Assembly (NCBI GenBank): GCA_030263805.2
Contig: CP136010.1
Span: 4,417,001 to 4,481,000, forward strand
Source: Pseudomonas sp. FeN3W
GTDB taxonomy: Bacteria > Pseudomonadota > Gammaproteobacteria > Pseudomonadales > Pseudomonadaceae
Length of the DNA stretch: 64,000 nucleotides
Reading direction: 5' to 3'
In this document: in pieces, positions 8,752 to 16,969 of the stretch
Numbering within the stretch: the first letter of the stretch is position 1
Layout of the letters: every line of letters starts with the position of its first letter
Translations under genes and position numbers: made by a program
The notes under the pieces: generated by a model
What the model saw: the letters and a program-made list of their open reading frames with translations, nothing else
The model's database searches: none
Told to the model about the DNA's origin: nothing

Positions 8752-10059
8752 ATGTCTCGATTCTCTCGTCCCTCGGCTTCGGCGCTGGGCCGCTTTCTGC
8801 AACTGGGTGGCACCGGTGCGCGGATCGCCGGCAACCTGCTGGTGCAGCGCATCACGCCGGGCAAGGCGCGTATCGACTGGGTGCCTGTCGGCGAACTGCT
8901 CGGCGACGTGCTTGGACAGATGAAGGGCCCGGTACTGAAGCTCGGTCAGCAGGCCTCGCAATGGCAGGACCTGCTGCCCGAGCCGGTCAGCGCCGCGCTG
9001 GCGCGCTTGCAGAACCAGGTGCCGTCGCTGCCATTCGATGCGCTGCAAGCCAACCTGCAGCGCGTCTACGACGGCAGGCTGTACGAACTGTTCGAAGCCA
9101 TCGAGCCGGAGCCCGCGGCCGCCGCCTCGCTGGGCCAGGTCCATCGCGCCCGGGATCGGCAGGGCAGAGCGCTGATCATGAAGGTCCAGTACCCCGGCAT
9201 CCGCGCCATCTGCGATGCCGATCTGCGCCAGCTGCGTCGCCTGATGCCGCTGGGCCGCTTGTTCGGCACGCCGTCCGCGCGTCTCGATGCGGTGTATATC
9301 GAGCTGCAACGGGCCATCGCCGAGGAACTCGATTACGACGCCGAGCGGGTCAATCTGGAAGCCTTTCGTGAGCACTTCAGCCGCTGGCCGGGCGTCCGCA
9401 TTCCCTATGCCGCCGCCGAACTCTGCCGGCCCGGCGTGCTGGTGCTGGAAGACCTGCCGGGCCGCTCCATGGCCGAGGTCGAACAGGCTTCACCGGAAGT
9501 GCGTCAGCGCCTGGCCGAAACGCTCTGCGCATGGTTGGCCGAGCAGGCGTTCGGCCTGCAACGGCTGCATACCGACCCGCATCCCGGCAACCTCGCCTGG
9601 ACCGAAGCCGGCGAGCTGGTGGTCTACGATTTCGGCAGCGTGCTGCGCCTGGAACCGCGCCTGCTGGCCGGTTACGTGCAGATTTTCGAGGCGCTGCGTG
9701 GCGCTTCCAGTGAAGGGCTGGAGGCGGGTTTCCAGATGCTTGGCGGGCGTCAGCCTGGCAGCATGCCGCCGCATGGGCTGTACCGGCGTATCCACCTGAT
9801 GCTGCATCCGCTGCTGCAACCCGGCGCGCAGTGGGACTTCCGCGAAGCAGCGCTGCACCAGCAGCTGTCCGAACTCTTCCCCTTGCTGATGTCGGCCCTC
9901 GGTAGCCTGCAACCGGCCTCCGGTACGCTGCTGATCAATCGCACCCTGGAAGGCCACTACTGGAACCTCTACCGGCTCGGCGCCTGCCTACCCATCGCCG
10001 ACCTGCTCGCCGAACATATCGAACGCTGGCGTAGCGAAGCCGACGTCCGTCGACCGTAA
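8752..10059 (+). CDS. ABC1/UbiB/ADCK-family atypical kinase
   Basis: 435 residues from MSRFSRPSAS; an earlier ATG-like start would only add shadow sequence. Hallmarks of the UbiB family are present: KxGQ in VLKLGQQAS (about residue 62), the alanine-rich loop AAASLGQVHRA in place of a P-loop, a VAIK-like lysine in MKVQYPG, ExD-type ELDYDAE, the catalytic HTDPHPGN (about 273) and the metal motif YDFGS (about 293). Members support quinone or lipid metabolism; this is a paralogue type rather than necessarily ubiB itself. Its last 93 nt are repeated in diverged form at 14906-14989, which marks the edge of an inserted block. Confidence 0.92.
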   Translation: MSRFSRPSASALGRFLQLGGTGARIAGNLLVQRITPGKARIDWVPVGELLGDVLGQMKGPVLKLGQQASQWQDLLPEPVSAALARLQNQVPSLPFDALQANLQRVYDGRLYELFEAIEPEPAAAASLGQVHRARDRQGRALIMKVQYPGIRAICDADLRQLRRLMPLGRLFGTPSARLDAVYIELQRAIAEELDYDAERVNLEAFREHFSRWPGVRIPYAAAELCRPGVLVLEDLPGRSMAEVEQASPEVRQRLAETLCAWLAEQAFGLQRLHTDPHPGNLAWTEAGELVVYDFGSVLRLEPRLLAGYVQIFEALRGASSEGLEAGFQMLGGRQPGSMPPHGLYRRIHLMLHPLLQPGAQWDFREAALHQQLSELFPLLMSALGSLQPASGTLLINRTLEGHYWNLYRLGACLPIADLLAEHIERWRSEADVRRP

Positions 10060-10092
10060 CCTGGGGATCGTCATGCCGTTGGAATCCTTTCC

Positions 10093-10302
10093 CGAGGGTT
10101 TCGCGGGTTGGCCATCGGCGTATCCGGCGGCGTCGGCGCCACACTGGTCGATGCCTCGCGCAGCGATCCGCGCTGCGCTTCGGTCATCGCCCTGAGTCGT
10201 TCGTTCGTGCCGGCGCTCGACCTGACCAGTCCCGCCCGCATTGCACAGGCCGCAGCCAGCGTGGCGGGGCAGGGGCCGTTTCACCTGATCAACAACGCCT
10301 AG
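10093..10302 (+). pseudogene. SDR fragment (N-terminal third only)
   Basis: The frame reads a Rossmann start (GLAIGVSGGVGATLV), then VIALSRSF and a DLTS stretch and ends after FHLINNA at a TAG stop. This corresponds to the first 65-70 residues of a C-factor-like SDR; the catalytic YxxxK part is gone and no good start codon is in place. It begins about 30 nt after the ubiB-like stop and abuts the tail of another broken gene, so it marks a recombination junction. Confidence 0.75.
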
Positions 10303-10326
10303 CCACGTCGGCTCGGGCCTGTCGGG

Positions 10327-10752
10327 TCACTCGCTCAGGCTGTTCTTGAAGGACGTCAGCTTGTCGAAGGGGACCAGGTCGACGCGATCATAGAGATCGA
10401 CGTGCCCGGCACCCTCGACCCAAAGCAGCTCCTCCAGCTCGCCCGCCAGGCGATAGGCCGTTTCGCTGAACTCTTTCGAGTGCGCCTCGTCACCAGAGAT
10501 GAACAGCATCGGGCGTGGCGAGATCGTCTCGATGTCATTGAACGGATAGAAGTTCATGAACTTCACGTTGCTGGTCAGCGTCGGGTGCGTGGTCAGTTCG
10601 GACGTTGAGCTGGACGGCGTGAACTCGCCGCGTGGCGTGCGATAGAAGTCATAGAACTCGCGTTGGATCGGGTGGGTGTCGGCGTCCAACTGGTGCACCG
10701 TGCCGCTGGTATAGCGGGTCTCTCCACCGGTGAATTCGACGTAGGGGCAGCG
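10327..10752 (-). pseudogene. Alpha/beta hydrolase fragment (C-terminal third, YcjY-like)
   Basis: About 141 codons are open down from a TAG stop at about 10755. The reading frame begins with PYVEFTGGETRYTSG, continues with REFYDFYRTPRGEFTP, and ends with the conserved PRPMLFISGDEAHSKEFSE and GAGHVDLYDR (catalytic Asp and His region). This is the last third of a YcjY-type alpha/beta hydrolase; the N-terminal part with the nucleophile Ser is missing. An internal ATG at 10698 could produce a short product, but it would be inactive. Confidence 0.8.
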
Positions 10753-10931
10753 GAGCTAACGCCTCTTCTTGCAGACCGGATCAGGCCCGTGTGGTAGTGG
10801 CGTCGGGATGGTCGTTAAACCTTGATGGGGTAGGGCTCGCGGAGGGGATCGCGGCCGTCATGCGCCGCAGCAGGCTGCAGCGCATCGACGTTCAACGCCG
10901 CACATGGGTTGTGCCACGTTAAGCGGGATGG

Positions 10932-11324
10932 TTACTGCGCGCGGTAGATGGCGCACAGTTTGTTGCCGTCAGGGTCGCGCACATAGCTGAGGTGCATCGC
11001 CCCGAGGCTGGTTTCGCGCAGTCCCGGCGGCTCCTCGCAAGTGCTGCCGCCATGGGCGACGCCTACATCGTGAAACGCCTTGACCTGCTCGGCCGAGCTG
11101 CACTTGAAACCAATCGTGCCGCCGTTGCCAACGGTCGCTTCCTCACCGTTGATGGGCTCGGTAACAGCGAACAGGCTGCCGTCATGGCGATAGAACAGGC
11201 GCGTGTGCCCCGACGGCGCCACATTGCGCAACGGCTCGCCTGCGCCGAGTACACCGAGCACGGCATCGTAAAACCGCTTCGACCGTTCAATATCGTTCGA
11301 ACCGACCATTACATGGTTGAGCAT
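10932..11324 (-). CDS. VOC-family (glyoxalase-like) protein
   Basis: 130 residues from MLNHVMVGSNDIERSKRFYD. It has the paired beta-alpha-beta-beta-beta modules of the vicinal oxygen chelate fold: H in LNHVMVG and E in LFAVTEP in the first half, H in AMHLSYVRDPDGNK and a final CAIYRA strand in the second. The substrate is unknown. Base composition is close to the host chromosome although the gene lies within a patchwork region. Confidence 0.87.
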   Translation of the reverse strand: MLNHVMVGSNDIERSKRFYDAVLGVLGAGEPLRNVAPSGHTRLFYRHDGSLFAVTEPINGEEATVGNGGTIGFKCSSAEQVKAFHDVGVAHGGSTCEEPPGLRETSLGAMHLSYVRDPDGNKLCAIYRAQ

Positions 11325-11519
11325 GGGGGCCTCGCTAGATGTTGGAGTTGTGCGGGTATCGAGCGAGCACTCTAGCATCGGGATGGACGAGGGCGGTCAT
11401 ACGGTGGATAGAGTGGCGGGCACAGATGCCCCTAAACCGAAGATTAGGGGGCAGCTGTCGGCCAGAAGCGGCCATCCAGAGTCTACGAAATCTAGGCCGA
11501 TTCATAGCTTATTGCTGAC

Positions 11520-12047
11520 TTATGTTTCTTTATGGGAAACCTTAACCAGAGCTCCGCACTCGTACTCGCCAGCTCTTTCTAAGGATCGGCTTTCACCGTA
11601 GGAAATTATTGTTATGTCTGTTTGCTCAGGAACCAAGGCGTGCTCAATTATGAAGTCTTTTGCTGCCCTTGCCTTTCGCTCGCCTATTCGTTGATTGTAT
11701 GCATTTCCACCTTTTTGATGTGTGAAACCTTGAATCTCTATGCTGTCCGCATAAAAAATATCGGACTCTCTCCAGAAATGTTTATACGAGTCAATAATGA
11801 ATGAATCTTTTGAAACTGGAGCTGAACTATCGGGAAAGAATAAAATACACCCTTTTTTTGCAAGGGCTTCTACGCTTTCTTGAAACGTCTGAGGTCTCGG
11901 TATAATCAAATCATATATAGCTTTGGCCCCAGCTATTGCCGCTGTGATAGACGTAATCACAAGTGTTATGGCGACCAATATGGCGAAAAACTTGTTGTTT
12001 TCAATCTTCTTTTTGTATCTTGACACAAGAGTTTCATAGCTACTCAT
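11520..12047 (-). CDS. Membrane-anchored OmpA-like periplasmic protein (AT-rich, acquired)
   Basis: 175 residues. Residues 1-20 are basic (SRYKKKIENNKFF), 20-50 form one transmembrane helix (ILVAITLVITSITAAIAGAKAIYDL), and 60-175 form a compact domain. Its second half carries the OmpA/MotB peptidoglycan-binding signature in altered form: IEIQGFTHQKGGNAYN.RIGERKARAAKDFI, then ITIISYGES. The DNA is far richer in A+T than its surroundings, so it was probably acquired. It has no operon partner in close contact. The structural call is good; the role (anchor to cell wall, or part of a defence or secretion module) is not known. Confidence 0.7.
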   Translation of the reverse strand: MSSYETLVSRYKKKIENNKFFAILVAITLVITSITAAIAGAKAIYDLIIPRPQTFQESVEALAKKGCILFFPDSSAPVSKDSFIIDSYKHFWRESDIFYADSIEIQGFTHQKGGNAYNQRIGERKARAAKDFIIEHALVPEQTDITIISYGESRSLERAGEYECGALVKVSHKET

Positions 12048-12153
12048 GGCGTGATCCGCTCTGTTTTAAGCATAACATTTAATCTAATAGGCCTGCGCTA
12101 GTTGACCCGGCAGTCCCCGTTTTTAGCGTTCGCTAGAAGTAGAGATTAGTCCA

Positions 12154-12342
12154 TTAGGGCCAACTTCTGTTTGGGAGGTAATGCTTCCCAGTCTTGCCCT
12201 TTTTCCACCTGATCTTGCCGAGAGGTACGAAATTGCCGGTCAGCTGAGGGCCGATGATGTTCTTCGGCTTGTACTCACTGTCTTGCTTGATCCGGTCTCC
12301 CACACTCAAAATCGATTTTGAAAGACACCTGGTCAGCTAACG
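12154..12342 (-). pseudogene. Unrecognised gene fragment (C-terminal end, about 60 codons)
   Basis: The minus strand is open from a TAG at about 12343 to a TAA at 12154-12156. It reads VGDRIKQDSEYKPKNIIGPQ, then LTGNFVPLGKIRW and KKGKTGKHYLPNRSWP. The amino acid composition looks like real protein, and the fragment ends in a natural stop, but there is no good start. I cannot name the family. It seems to be the tail of a gene whose body was lost. Confidence 0.4.
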
Positions 12343-12603
12343 GCTTGCTCGCGCGCTCCGCTTGCTAGTCCATACCAGAGAGTCGCAGCGGTGCGGCCTC
12401 GCTCGATGGCTCGCCTTGCTACGGTGTTCTAGCTGTAACGGGTTGCGCTCGCGGAGGTGCGCTGGCGATCTAGGGCCAGCGAGACCCCGGCACAGCAAGA
12501 GACGAGCGGACGTCGACCTGCACCATGCCTCCATTGCACCTTAGTGCGAACCACAGAGAGGAAGTGAAAAATAGACAATCGCTCTGTCGACGATTCGAGT
12601 CTC
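12343..12603. other. Intergenic stretch, nothing recognised
   Basis: About 260 nt between a gene tail and the lipase-like gene stop. Short open frames on both strands have no recognisable similarity and arginine-rich shadow composition. No terminator or tRNA was seen. Confidence 0.5.
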
Positions 12604-14220
12604 TCACTTCCACGGCTGAACTCTCAGTCGAAGGCTTCCCTTGATACCTGGTCTTCCATCTTGATTGAACGGCAGCAGGATGTCGCGACAGCTGTGCTCG
12701 TTGTCAAACAACAGCTTCTGCTTGATACGTTTGGCTTTCAGCACTGCCCAAGCCAAATCAATTTGCCACTCTCCACCGTCGTGCTCAGGAGGGGTTAGAT
12801 GGACGATCGCCTCATCACGAAACAGGTCGGCGCCTTCGAAGTGTTCATTGCGCCAGAAACGGCCACCAACTACATAGTCGGGTACCTTGGCCGCAACACT
12901 CATCTTGTAAGTGAGACACGGCGATTCATCAACCTTTGCCCATTTCGATAGGAACACGCTGGAAAGATAAATGCTTTTTCGACTCGAACCGTCACTGGTG
13001 AGTTCTTGGTGGGATCGGCAGGCCGGGGAATCCTCCACGGACTGCCTGCGTGTCAAAAACCAGCGCTTACCCTTCGGAGTTGCGAGAAACTCGAACTGGT
13101 ACCCAGCCTCAAGTGTCTCCCCTTTCACTATCGCTTGCTCAACCCCCACCGGGAGCGAGACCTTTTCAATTTCCAGGTGGATATCAACACGCACGTCGCC
13201 AAAAAGAAATCGGACCAGGTTCTGATAGCTTTCCTCGGAGTTTACGATCCCGTAGTAACCGGAATGGGAGCGAAAAGCATACGCCGTGGCTACTTCCTGA
13301 TGACTGTTCTCGATTAAGTTGCCACTGGCGTCAGTGTTGATCCCCCAGAGCGAAGCATTATCAATGCGCACAAGGCCGTCGCTACCATTGCCAACGAATG
13401 CACGAACGGCACCATGCAAAGGCTCATAATCACCACGGTTTGTACCGACCATGCAGAAGATGCGCTCCGGTGGGAGGGCTGAACGGGGGATCAGGTCAAC
13501 ACGGTTGTCAAATTGAGCGGTAACTTTCGTTAGATTCAGGTACTCCGCCATTTTCTTGCGATTGAATGTGTCAACTTCCTCGGCGGTCAGCCAGCTAGGG
13601 ACGTTAAACCTCCCCCCTACATCTATGCCGTTATGTGGCGTTGCAATAGTAAATAGCTTGTCCACGGTGGCACGCGCATTGCTGTATTCGCCAGCGCCTT
13701 GCAAAAAGGCTCGTGCAACCAGGCCTCCCATAGAGTGGGCGACCAGATAGCAACGGAAGTTCTCCTCTGGCATTACCGCTTTGCCTTTTTCCTGGTACTC
13801 GGCTACCCGTTGCCTTACCTTCAAGATCAACTCGTTGAGCCGGCGAGCGTACTCGGTGATATGACGCGCCTTACCGTCACCGAAGAAGTCAGATCCGTCG
13901 TCGTAGTACCTCAGGATTACAATCGAGGCGGGCGCTATACCAGGGATGGGCTTGCCCTCTTCGTCGCGCGCGGGCTCCCAGCAAGGGTCCATGATGTCGT
14001 AACCGTCCTGGTACACATGCTGATACTGGAACTCGCTCATCAACCGAACCACTGGTGACTCGAATACAAGCTTCTGAGTCGGTCTATCTTTGCGGTCCAA
14101 GGCCCTGTACACCGTCGATCCAACGTTGAATCCACAGAACGGATCGGCGGCGGTTTCGTTGCGCTCGCCTGTGGTCATTGCGTAACCGCGGATGTAGATA
14201 ATCGGGTATCGAAGCGCCAT
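12604..14220 (-). CDS. Large lipase-like alpha/beta hydrolase with C-terminal beta-rich extension
   Basis: 538 residues from MALRYPIIYIRGY. The N-terminal 300 residues form an alpha/beta hydrolase: oxyanion strand PIIYIRGYAM, a PGAP1/DUF676-type nucleophile elbow VAHSMGGLVARAF (Ser about residue 165), TIATPHNGIDVGG after it, and a probable catalytic His in SHSGYYG or NSHQEV. The last 200 residues (from about 335, VRVDIHLEIEKVSLPVGVEQ) look beta-rich and carry no recognised enzymatic motif; they may bind a substrate or a partner. There is no signal peptide. Composition is less GC-rich than the host average. It could be an intracellular esterase or a secreted effector-type lipase, but no VgrG or immunity gene is adjacent. 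Confidence 0.75.
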   Translation of the reverse strand: MALRYPIIYIRGYAMTTGERNETAADPFCGFNVGSTVYRALDRKDRPTQKLVFESPVVRLMSEFQYQHVYQDGYDIMDPCWEPARDEEGKPIPGIAPASIVILRYYDDGSDFFGDGKARHITEYARRLNELILKVRQRVAEYQEKGKAVMPEENFRCYLVAHSMGGLVARAFLQGAGEYSNARATVDKLFTIATPHNGIDVGGRFNVPSWLTAEEVDTFNRKKMAEYLNLTKVTAQFDNRVDLIPRSALPPERIFCMVGTNRGDYEPLHGAVRAFVGNGSDGLVRIDNASLWGINTDASGNLIENSHQEVATAYAFRSHSGYYGIVNSEESYQNLVRFLFGDVRVDIHLEIEKVSLPVGVEQAIVKGETLEAGYQFEFLATPKGKRWFLTRRQSVEDSPACRSHQELTSDGSSRKSIYLSSVFLSKWAKVDESPCLTYKMSVAAKVPDYVVGGRFWRNEHFEGADLFRDEAIVHLTPPEHDGGEWQIDLAWAVLKAKRIKQKLLFDNEHSCRDILLPFNQDGRPGIKGSLRLRVQPWK

Positions 14221-14305
14221 GTCACTCTCCCTGTCTGCATGAACCCAGCTGGACACCGCACTTCCTCAGCAAGCACTGCTAGTCAGTGAAGGTCGAAATA
14301 ACCGC

Positions 14306-14580
14306 GTGTCAAGTCCGCCAGGCAACGGCCATGAGACACGACCACTAACACGCACAGATGCATGGTTACGTCTGCTCCAACCGTCCTTCTCGCAGGACTT
14401 TCGGAAGTACGTTGCCTGGCTCGATCATGTCCTTGATATCAGGCCGACGGCCAACGAGCGGCTCGACGCGAGCGAGTATGACTTTCGGGTGTTCGATACG
14501 CATGACGCGCTGCATGAGGCGATCGAAGCGCGAAACGGGGAGAACAAGGCACGGGTGGTGGCCGGCTACACACCAGAAGT
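14306..14580 (+). pseudogene. DUF2075 protein fragment
   Basis: The frame contains FSQDFRKYVAWLDHVLDIR, then ASEYDFRVFDTHDALHEAIE and NKARVVAGYTPE, which matches an internal segment of the DUF2075 (schlafen/helicase-like, COG3410) proteins. The expected Walker motifs upstream and the helicase motifs downstream are absent, and after about 14575 the frame runs into unrelated IS-like sequence. A broken remnant. Confidence 0.6.
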
Positions 14581-14763
14581 TGGTCAAGCCACCACTGGCG
14601 ACCGGCCGCTCTTGGCCGATTCTGTTGAAAAGTCGATTTGCGGCAGCCAGCCCATCAGGTGTGCCTGCTGTTGAAGTGGCTGCAAACCACTTCACGTTGC
14701 CTTCTGGCGCTTTGCTGAGCGTCCGCGCTCAGGATTGAGGGTTTCTGCTCGTCGTAGGTGCAC

Positions 14764-14895
14764 CTATCCCGTGAGCGGTGGCCCTTGAGGCAAACGCTTG
14801 GCCATGCGTCGCAGGTTTTGCACAGTCGCGGCCAAGGTGAATGCGTCAGTCGCCCCTGTCAGGCCACGCAGTCGTAAACGGTGGCAAGAAATCCG
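14764..14895 (-). pseudogene. IS5-type transposase fragment (C-terminal end)
   Basis: On the minus strand the frame reads HRLRLRGLTGATDAFTLAA, then TVQNLRRMAKRLPQGPP and a TAG stop. This is the conserved C-terminal end of IS5/IS1182-like transposases. The rest of the gene is missing: its upstream edge runs directly into the second copy of the ubiB-like 3' end. About 110 nt of IS-like non-coding end lie on the left (from about 14610, starting with a CGATTCTGTTGAAAA-like segment). Confidence 0.7.
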
Positions 14896-14905
14896 CCCCC
14901 TTTTG

Positions 14906-14989
14906 CACTACCGCCTCGGCGCTTGCCTGCCCATCGCCGTTCTGCTCGCCGAACGCTGGCGCAGCGAAGCCGGCGTTTGCCGCTCCTGA
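14906..14989 (+). repeat. Second, diverged copy of the ubiB-like gene 3' end
   Basis: 84 nt that encode HYRLGACLPIAVLLAERWRSE and end in TGA. They align to the last 93 nt of the ubiB-like gene (9967-10059; YRLGACLPIADLLAE..ERWRSE) with 15 mismatches and one 9-nt in-frame gap. Similarity continues a few nt past the stop (ACCTGCTGGAGATCGTC versus ACCTGGGGATCGTC). The copies flank 4.9 kb of fragments and foreign genes. Confidence 0.85.
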
Positions 14990-15359
14990 ACCTGCTGGAG
15001 ATCGTCTGGCCTGCCGCGCGCCCCATCGCAACATGAGGACACAAAGCGGCTGAGCGGCCAGGGTGAAAAGGGAAAGAAAGGGTTCTATGCCTGACCGCAA
15101 GCCTACCGAAGCTGCAGCCGTGCGGTTTCGATTCATGACGCCGCACCACAAGTGTCTGCAGATTGCAGTGTGTAATCCACGCCTGCCGGTGGTCCTAGTA
15201 ATTCCATGACGCCTTTGTCATGCCCGACAGCAACCACGATGAGAGCAGGGACCACCCTGTCATGCCATTTACCAGCTCGATTGCAAGGCGCGCGCGGCGT
15301 AATGCCTCAGGCTCATGAGCCGCGCGTTCGATCAGCACCCGACGATGAGGAAAATGAAC
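14990..15359. other. Upstream region of paoABC, no gene recognised
   Basis: 370 nt between the ubiB tail copy and paoA. It presumably carries the paoABC promoter; no confident -35/-10 or operator was found. Open frames here have no recognisable similarity. Confidence 0.5.
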
Positions 15360-16019
15360 ATGAGCGACTCGACAGACGACAACGGCCTGTCACGCAGGGA
15401 GGTCCTTGCGCTAAGCCAGGGGCTCCTGGTGCTGGGCGCTGCGCCCATGAGCGTATTGGCGGCACCCGCCCCGACCGCCGAGGAACAATCGCCCGTACGC
15501 AACACGGTCACCTCGAAGGTCTCCTTCAAGGTCAATGGCCAGCACCGCGAGCTTGAAGTGGACAACCGCACCACCCTGCTCGATGCCATGCGCGAGCACC
15601 TGCATCTCACCGGCAGCAAGAAAGGTTGCGACCATGGACAGTGCGGCGCCTGCACCATGATCGTCGACGGCCAGCGGATCAACAGTTGTCTGAGCCTGGC
15701 GATCATGCACCAGGGTGCCGAGATCACCACCATCGAGGGCCTGGGCACACCAGAAAAGCTGCATCCCATGCAGGCGGCCTTCGTCAAGCACGACGGCTAT
15801 CAGTGCGGCTATTGCACGCCGGGGCAGATTTGTTCGGCGGTGTCGGTGCTCGAAGAAATCAAACAAGGCATCCCCAGCCACGTCAGCGGCGACATCACGG
15901 CGGCACCGACGCTCAGCGTCGACGAGATGCGTGAGCGCATGAGCGGCAACCTCTGCCGCTGCGGCGCTTATTCCAACATCATCGATGCCATGAGCGATGT
16001 GGCCGGAGGACGCGTATGA
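15360..16019 (+). CDS. paoA: Periplasmic aldehyde oxidase, [2Fe-2S] subunit PaoA
   Basis: 219 residues from MSDSTDDNGL; ATGs at 15345 and 15354 are alternatives, but GAGGA at 15347-15351 is best spaced for 15360. A Tat signal is visible (SRREVLALSQG plus hydrophobic stretch to about residue 33). The four conserved cysteine clusters of the xanthine-dehydrogenase-type iron-sulfur subunit are present: CDHGQCGAC and the partner C of SCLSLA, then QCGYCTPGQ and LCRCGAY. It passes electrons from the molybdenum site to PaoB in the periplasm. First gene of a compact operon; the stop overlaps paoB by 4 nt. Confidence 0.93.
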   Translation: MSDSTDDNGLSRREVLALSQGLLVLGAAPMSVLAAPAPTAEEQSPVRNTVTSKVSFKVNGQHRELEVDNRTTLLDAMREHLHLTGSKKGCDHGQCGACTMIVDGQRINSCLSLAIMHQGAEITTIEGLGTPEKLHPMQAAFVKHDGYQCGYCTPGQICSAVSVLEEIKQGIPSHVSGDITAAPTLSVDEMRERMSGNLCRCGAYSNIIDAMSDVAGGRV

Positions 16020-16966
16020 AATCCTTCACCTACGAGCGTGCCGGGTCCCCGACCGAAGCGGCTGCAAGCGCCGCCCGGACGCCGGGCGCTAAGTTCATTG
16101 CAGGCGGCACCAACCTGCTCGATCTCATGAAGCTCGAGATCGAAACTCCGATGCACCTGATCGATGTCAACGGCCTGAAGCTGGACACCATCGAGGCCAC
16201 CGGCGAAGGCGGCTTGCGCATTGGCGCGCTGGTCAGCAACACCGCGCTGGCGGCTGACCCCCGGATCAGGCAGGACTACGGCGTGTTGTCCCGTGCCTTG
16301 CTGGCCGGTGCCTCCGGCCAGTTGCGCAACAAGGCGACTACCGCCGGCAACCTGCTCCAGCGCACTCGCTGCCCCTACTTCTATGACACCAACCAGCCCT
16401 GCAACAAGCGTCAGCCCGGCAGCGGTTGTGGCGCGCTGGAGGGCTACAGTCGTCAGCTTGCGGTCGTTGGTGTCAGCGATGCCTGCATTGCCACTCATCC
16501 GAGCGATATGGCCGTCGCCATGCGTGTGCTCGATGCGACGGTGGAAACGGTTCGCCCCGATGGCGCCACACGGCGCATCCCCCTTGCCGATTTCTATCGC
16601 CTGCCAGGCGATACCCCGCATATCGAAAACGCCCTGGTGACGGGCGAGCTCATCACGGCAGTCACGTTGCCAAAGCCCCTTGGCGGCGCGCACTTCTACC
16701 ACAAGGTCCGTGACCGGGCCTCGTATGCCTTCGCATTGGTGTCCGTCGCGGCGGTGGTGCAGTCGGACGGCAGCGGTCGGGTTGCGGTTGGCGGCATCGC
16801 GCACAAGCCGTGGCGGCTGGAAGCGGCCGAGGCACATATGGCCGATGGTGCAAACGCGGTCAGCGAGCACTTGCTGGCAGGCGCCAAACCCACGCATCAC
16901 AACGAATTCAAGCTCACACTGGCCCAGCGCACGCTCGGCGCCGTGCTGGCAGAAGCGAGGGGCTAA
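16016..16966 (+). CDS. paoB: Periplasmic aldehyde oxidase, FAD-binding subunit PaoB
   Basis: 316 residues. The FAD-binding PCMH domain opens with FIAGGTNLLDLMKL and contains QLRNKATTAGNLLQRTRC. The cysteines in TRCPYFYDTNQPCNK and GSGCGALEG correspond to the extra [4Fe-4S] site known in E. coli PaoB, a feature that separates PaoB from ordinary xanthine dehydrogenase FAD subunits. No own signal peptide is seen; it is expected to travel with PaoA through Tat. Overlaps paoA by 4 nt and ends 3 nt before paoC. Confidence 0.93.
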   Translation: MKSFTYERAGSPTEAAASAARTPGAKFIAGGTNLLDLMKLEIETPMHLIDVNGLKLDTIEATGEGGLRIGALVSNTALAADPRIRQDYGVLSRALLAGASGQLRNKATTAGNLLQRTRCPYFYDTNQPCNKRQPGSGCGALEGYSRQLAVVGVSDACIATHPSDMAVAMRVLDATVETVRPDGATRRIPLADFYRLPGDTPHIENALVTGELITAVTLPKPLGGAHFYHKVRDRASYAFALVSVAAVVQSDGSGRVAVGGIAHKPWRLEAAEAHMADGANAVSEHLLAGAKPTHHNEFKLTLAQRTLGAVLAEARG

Positions 16967-16969
16967 GCG

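Noticed and set aside
10745..10930. Integron attC site
   Set aside because: GCTAACG and GTTAAAC/GTTAAGC motifs caught the eye, but the core-site consensus is not met, the arms are not complementary, and no integrase gene is present.
15206..15556. ORF overlapping the start of paoA in another frame
   Set aside because: Shadow of the real PaoA frame, which has a Tat signal and all cysteine motifs.
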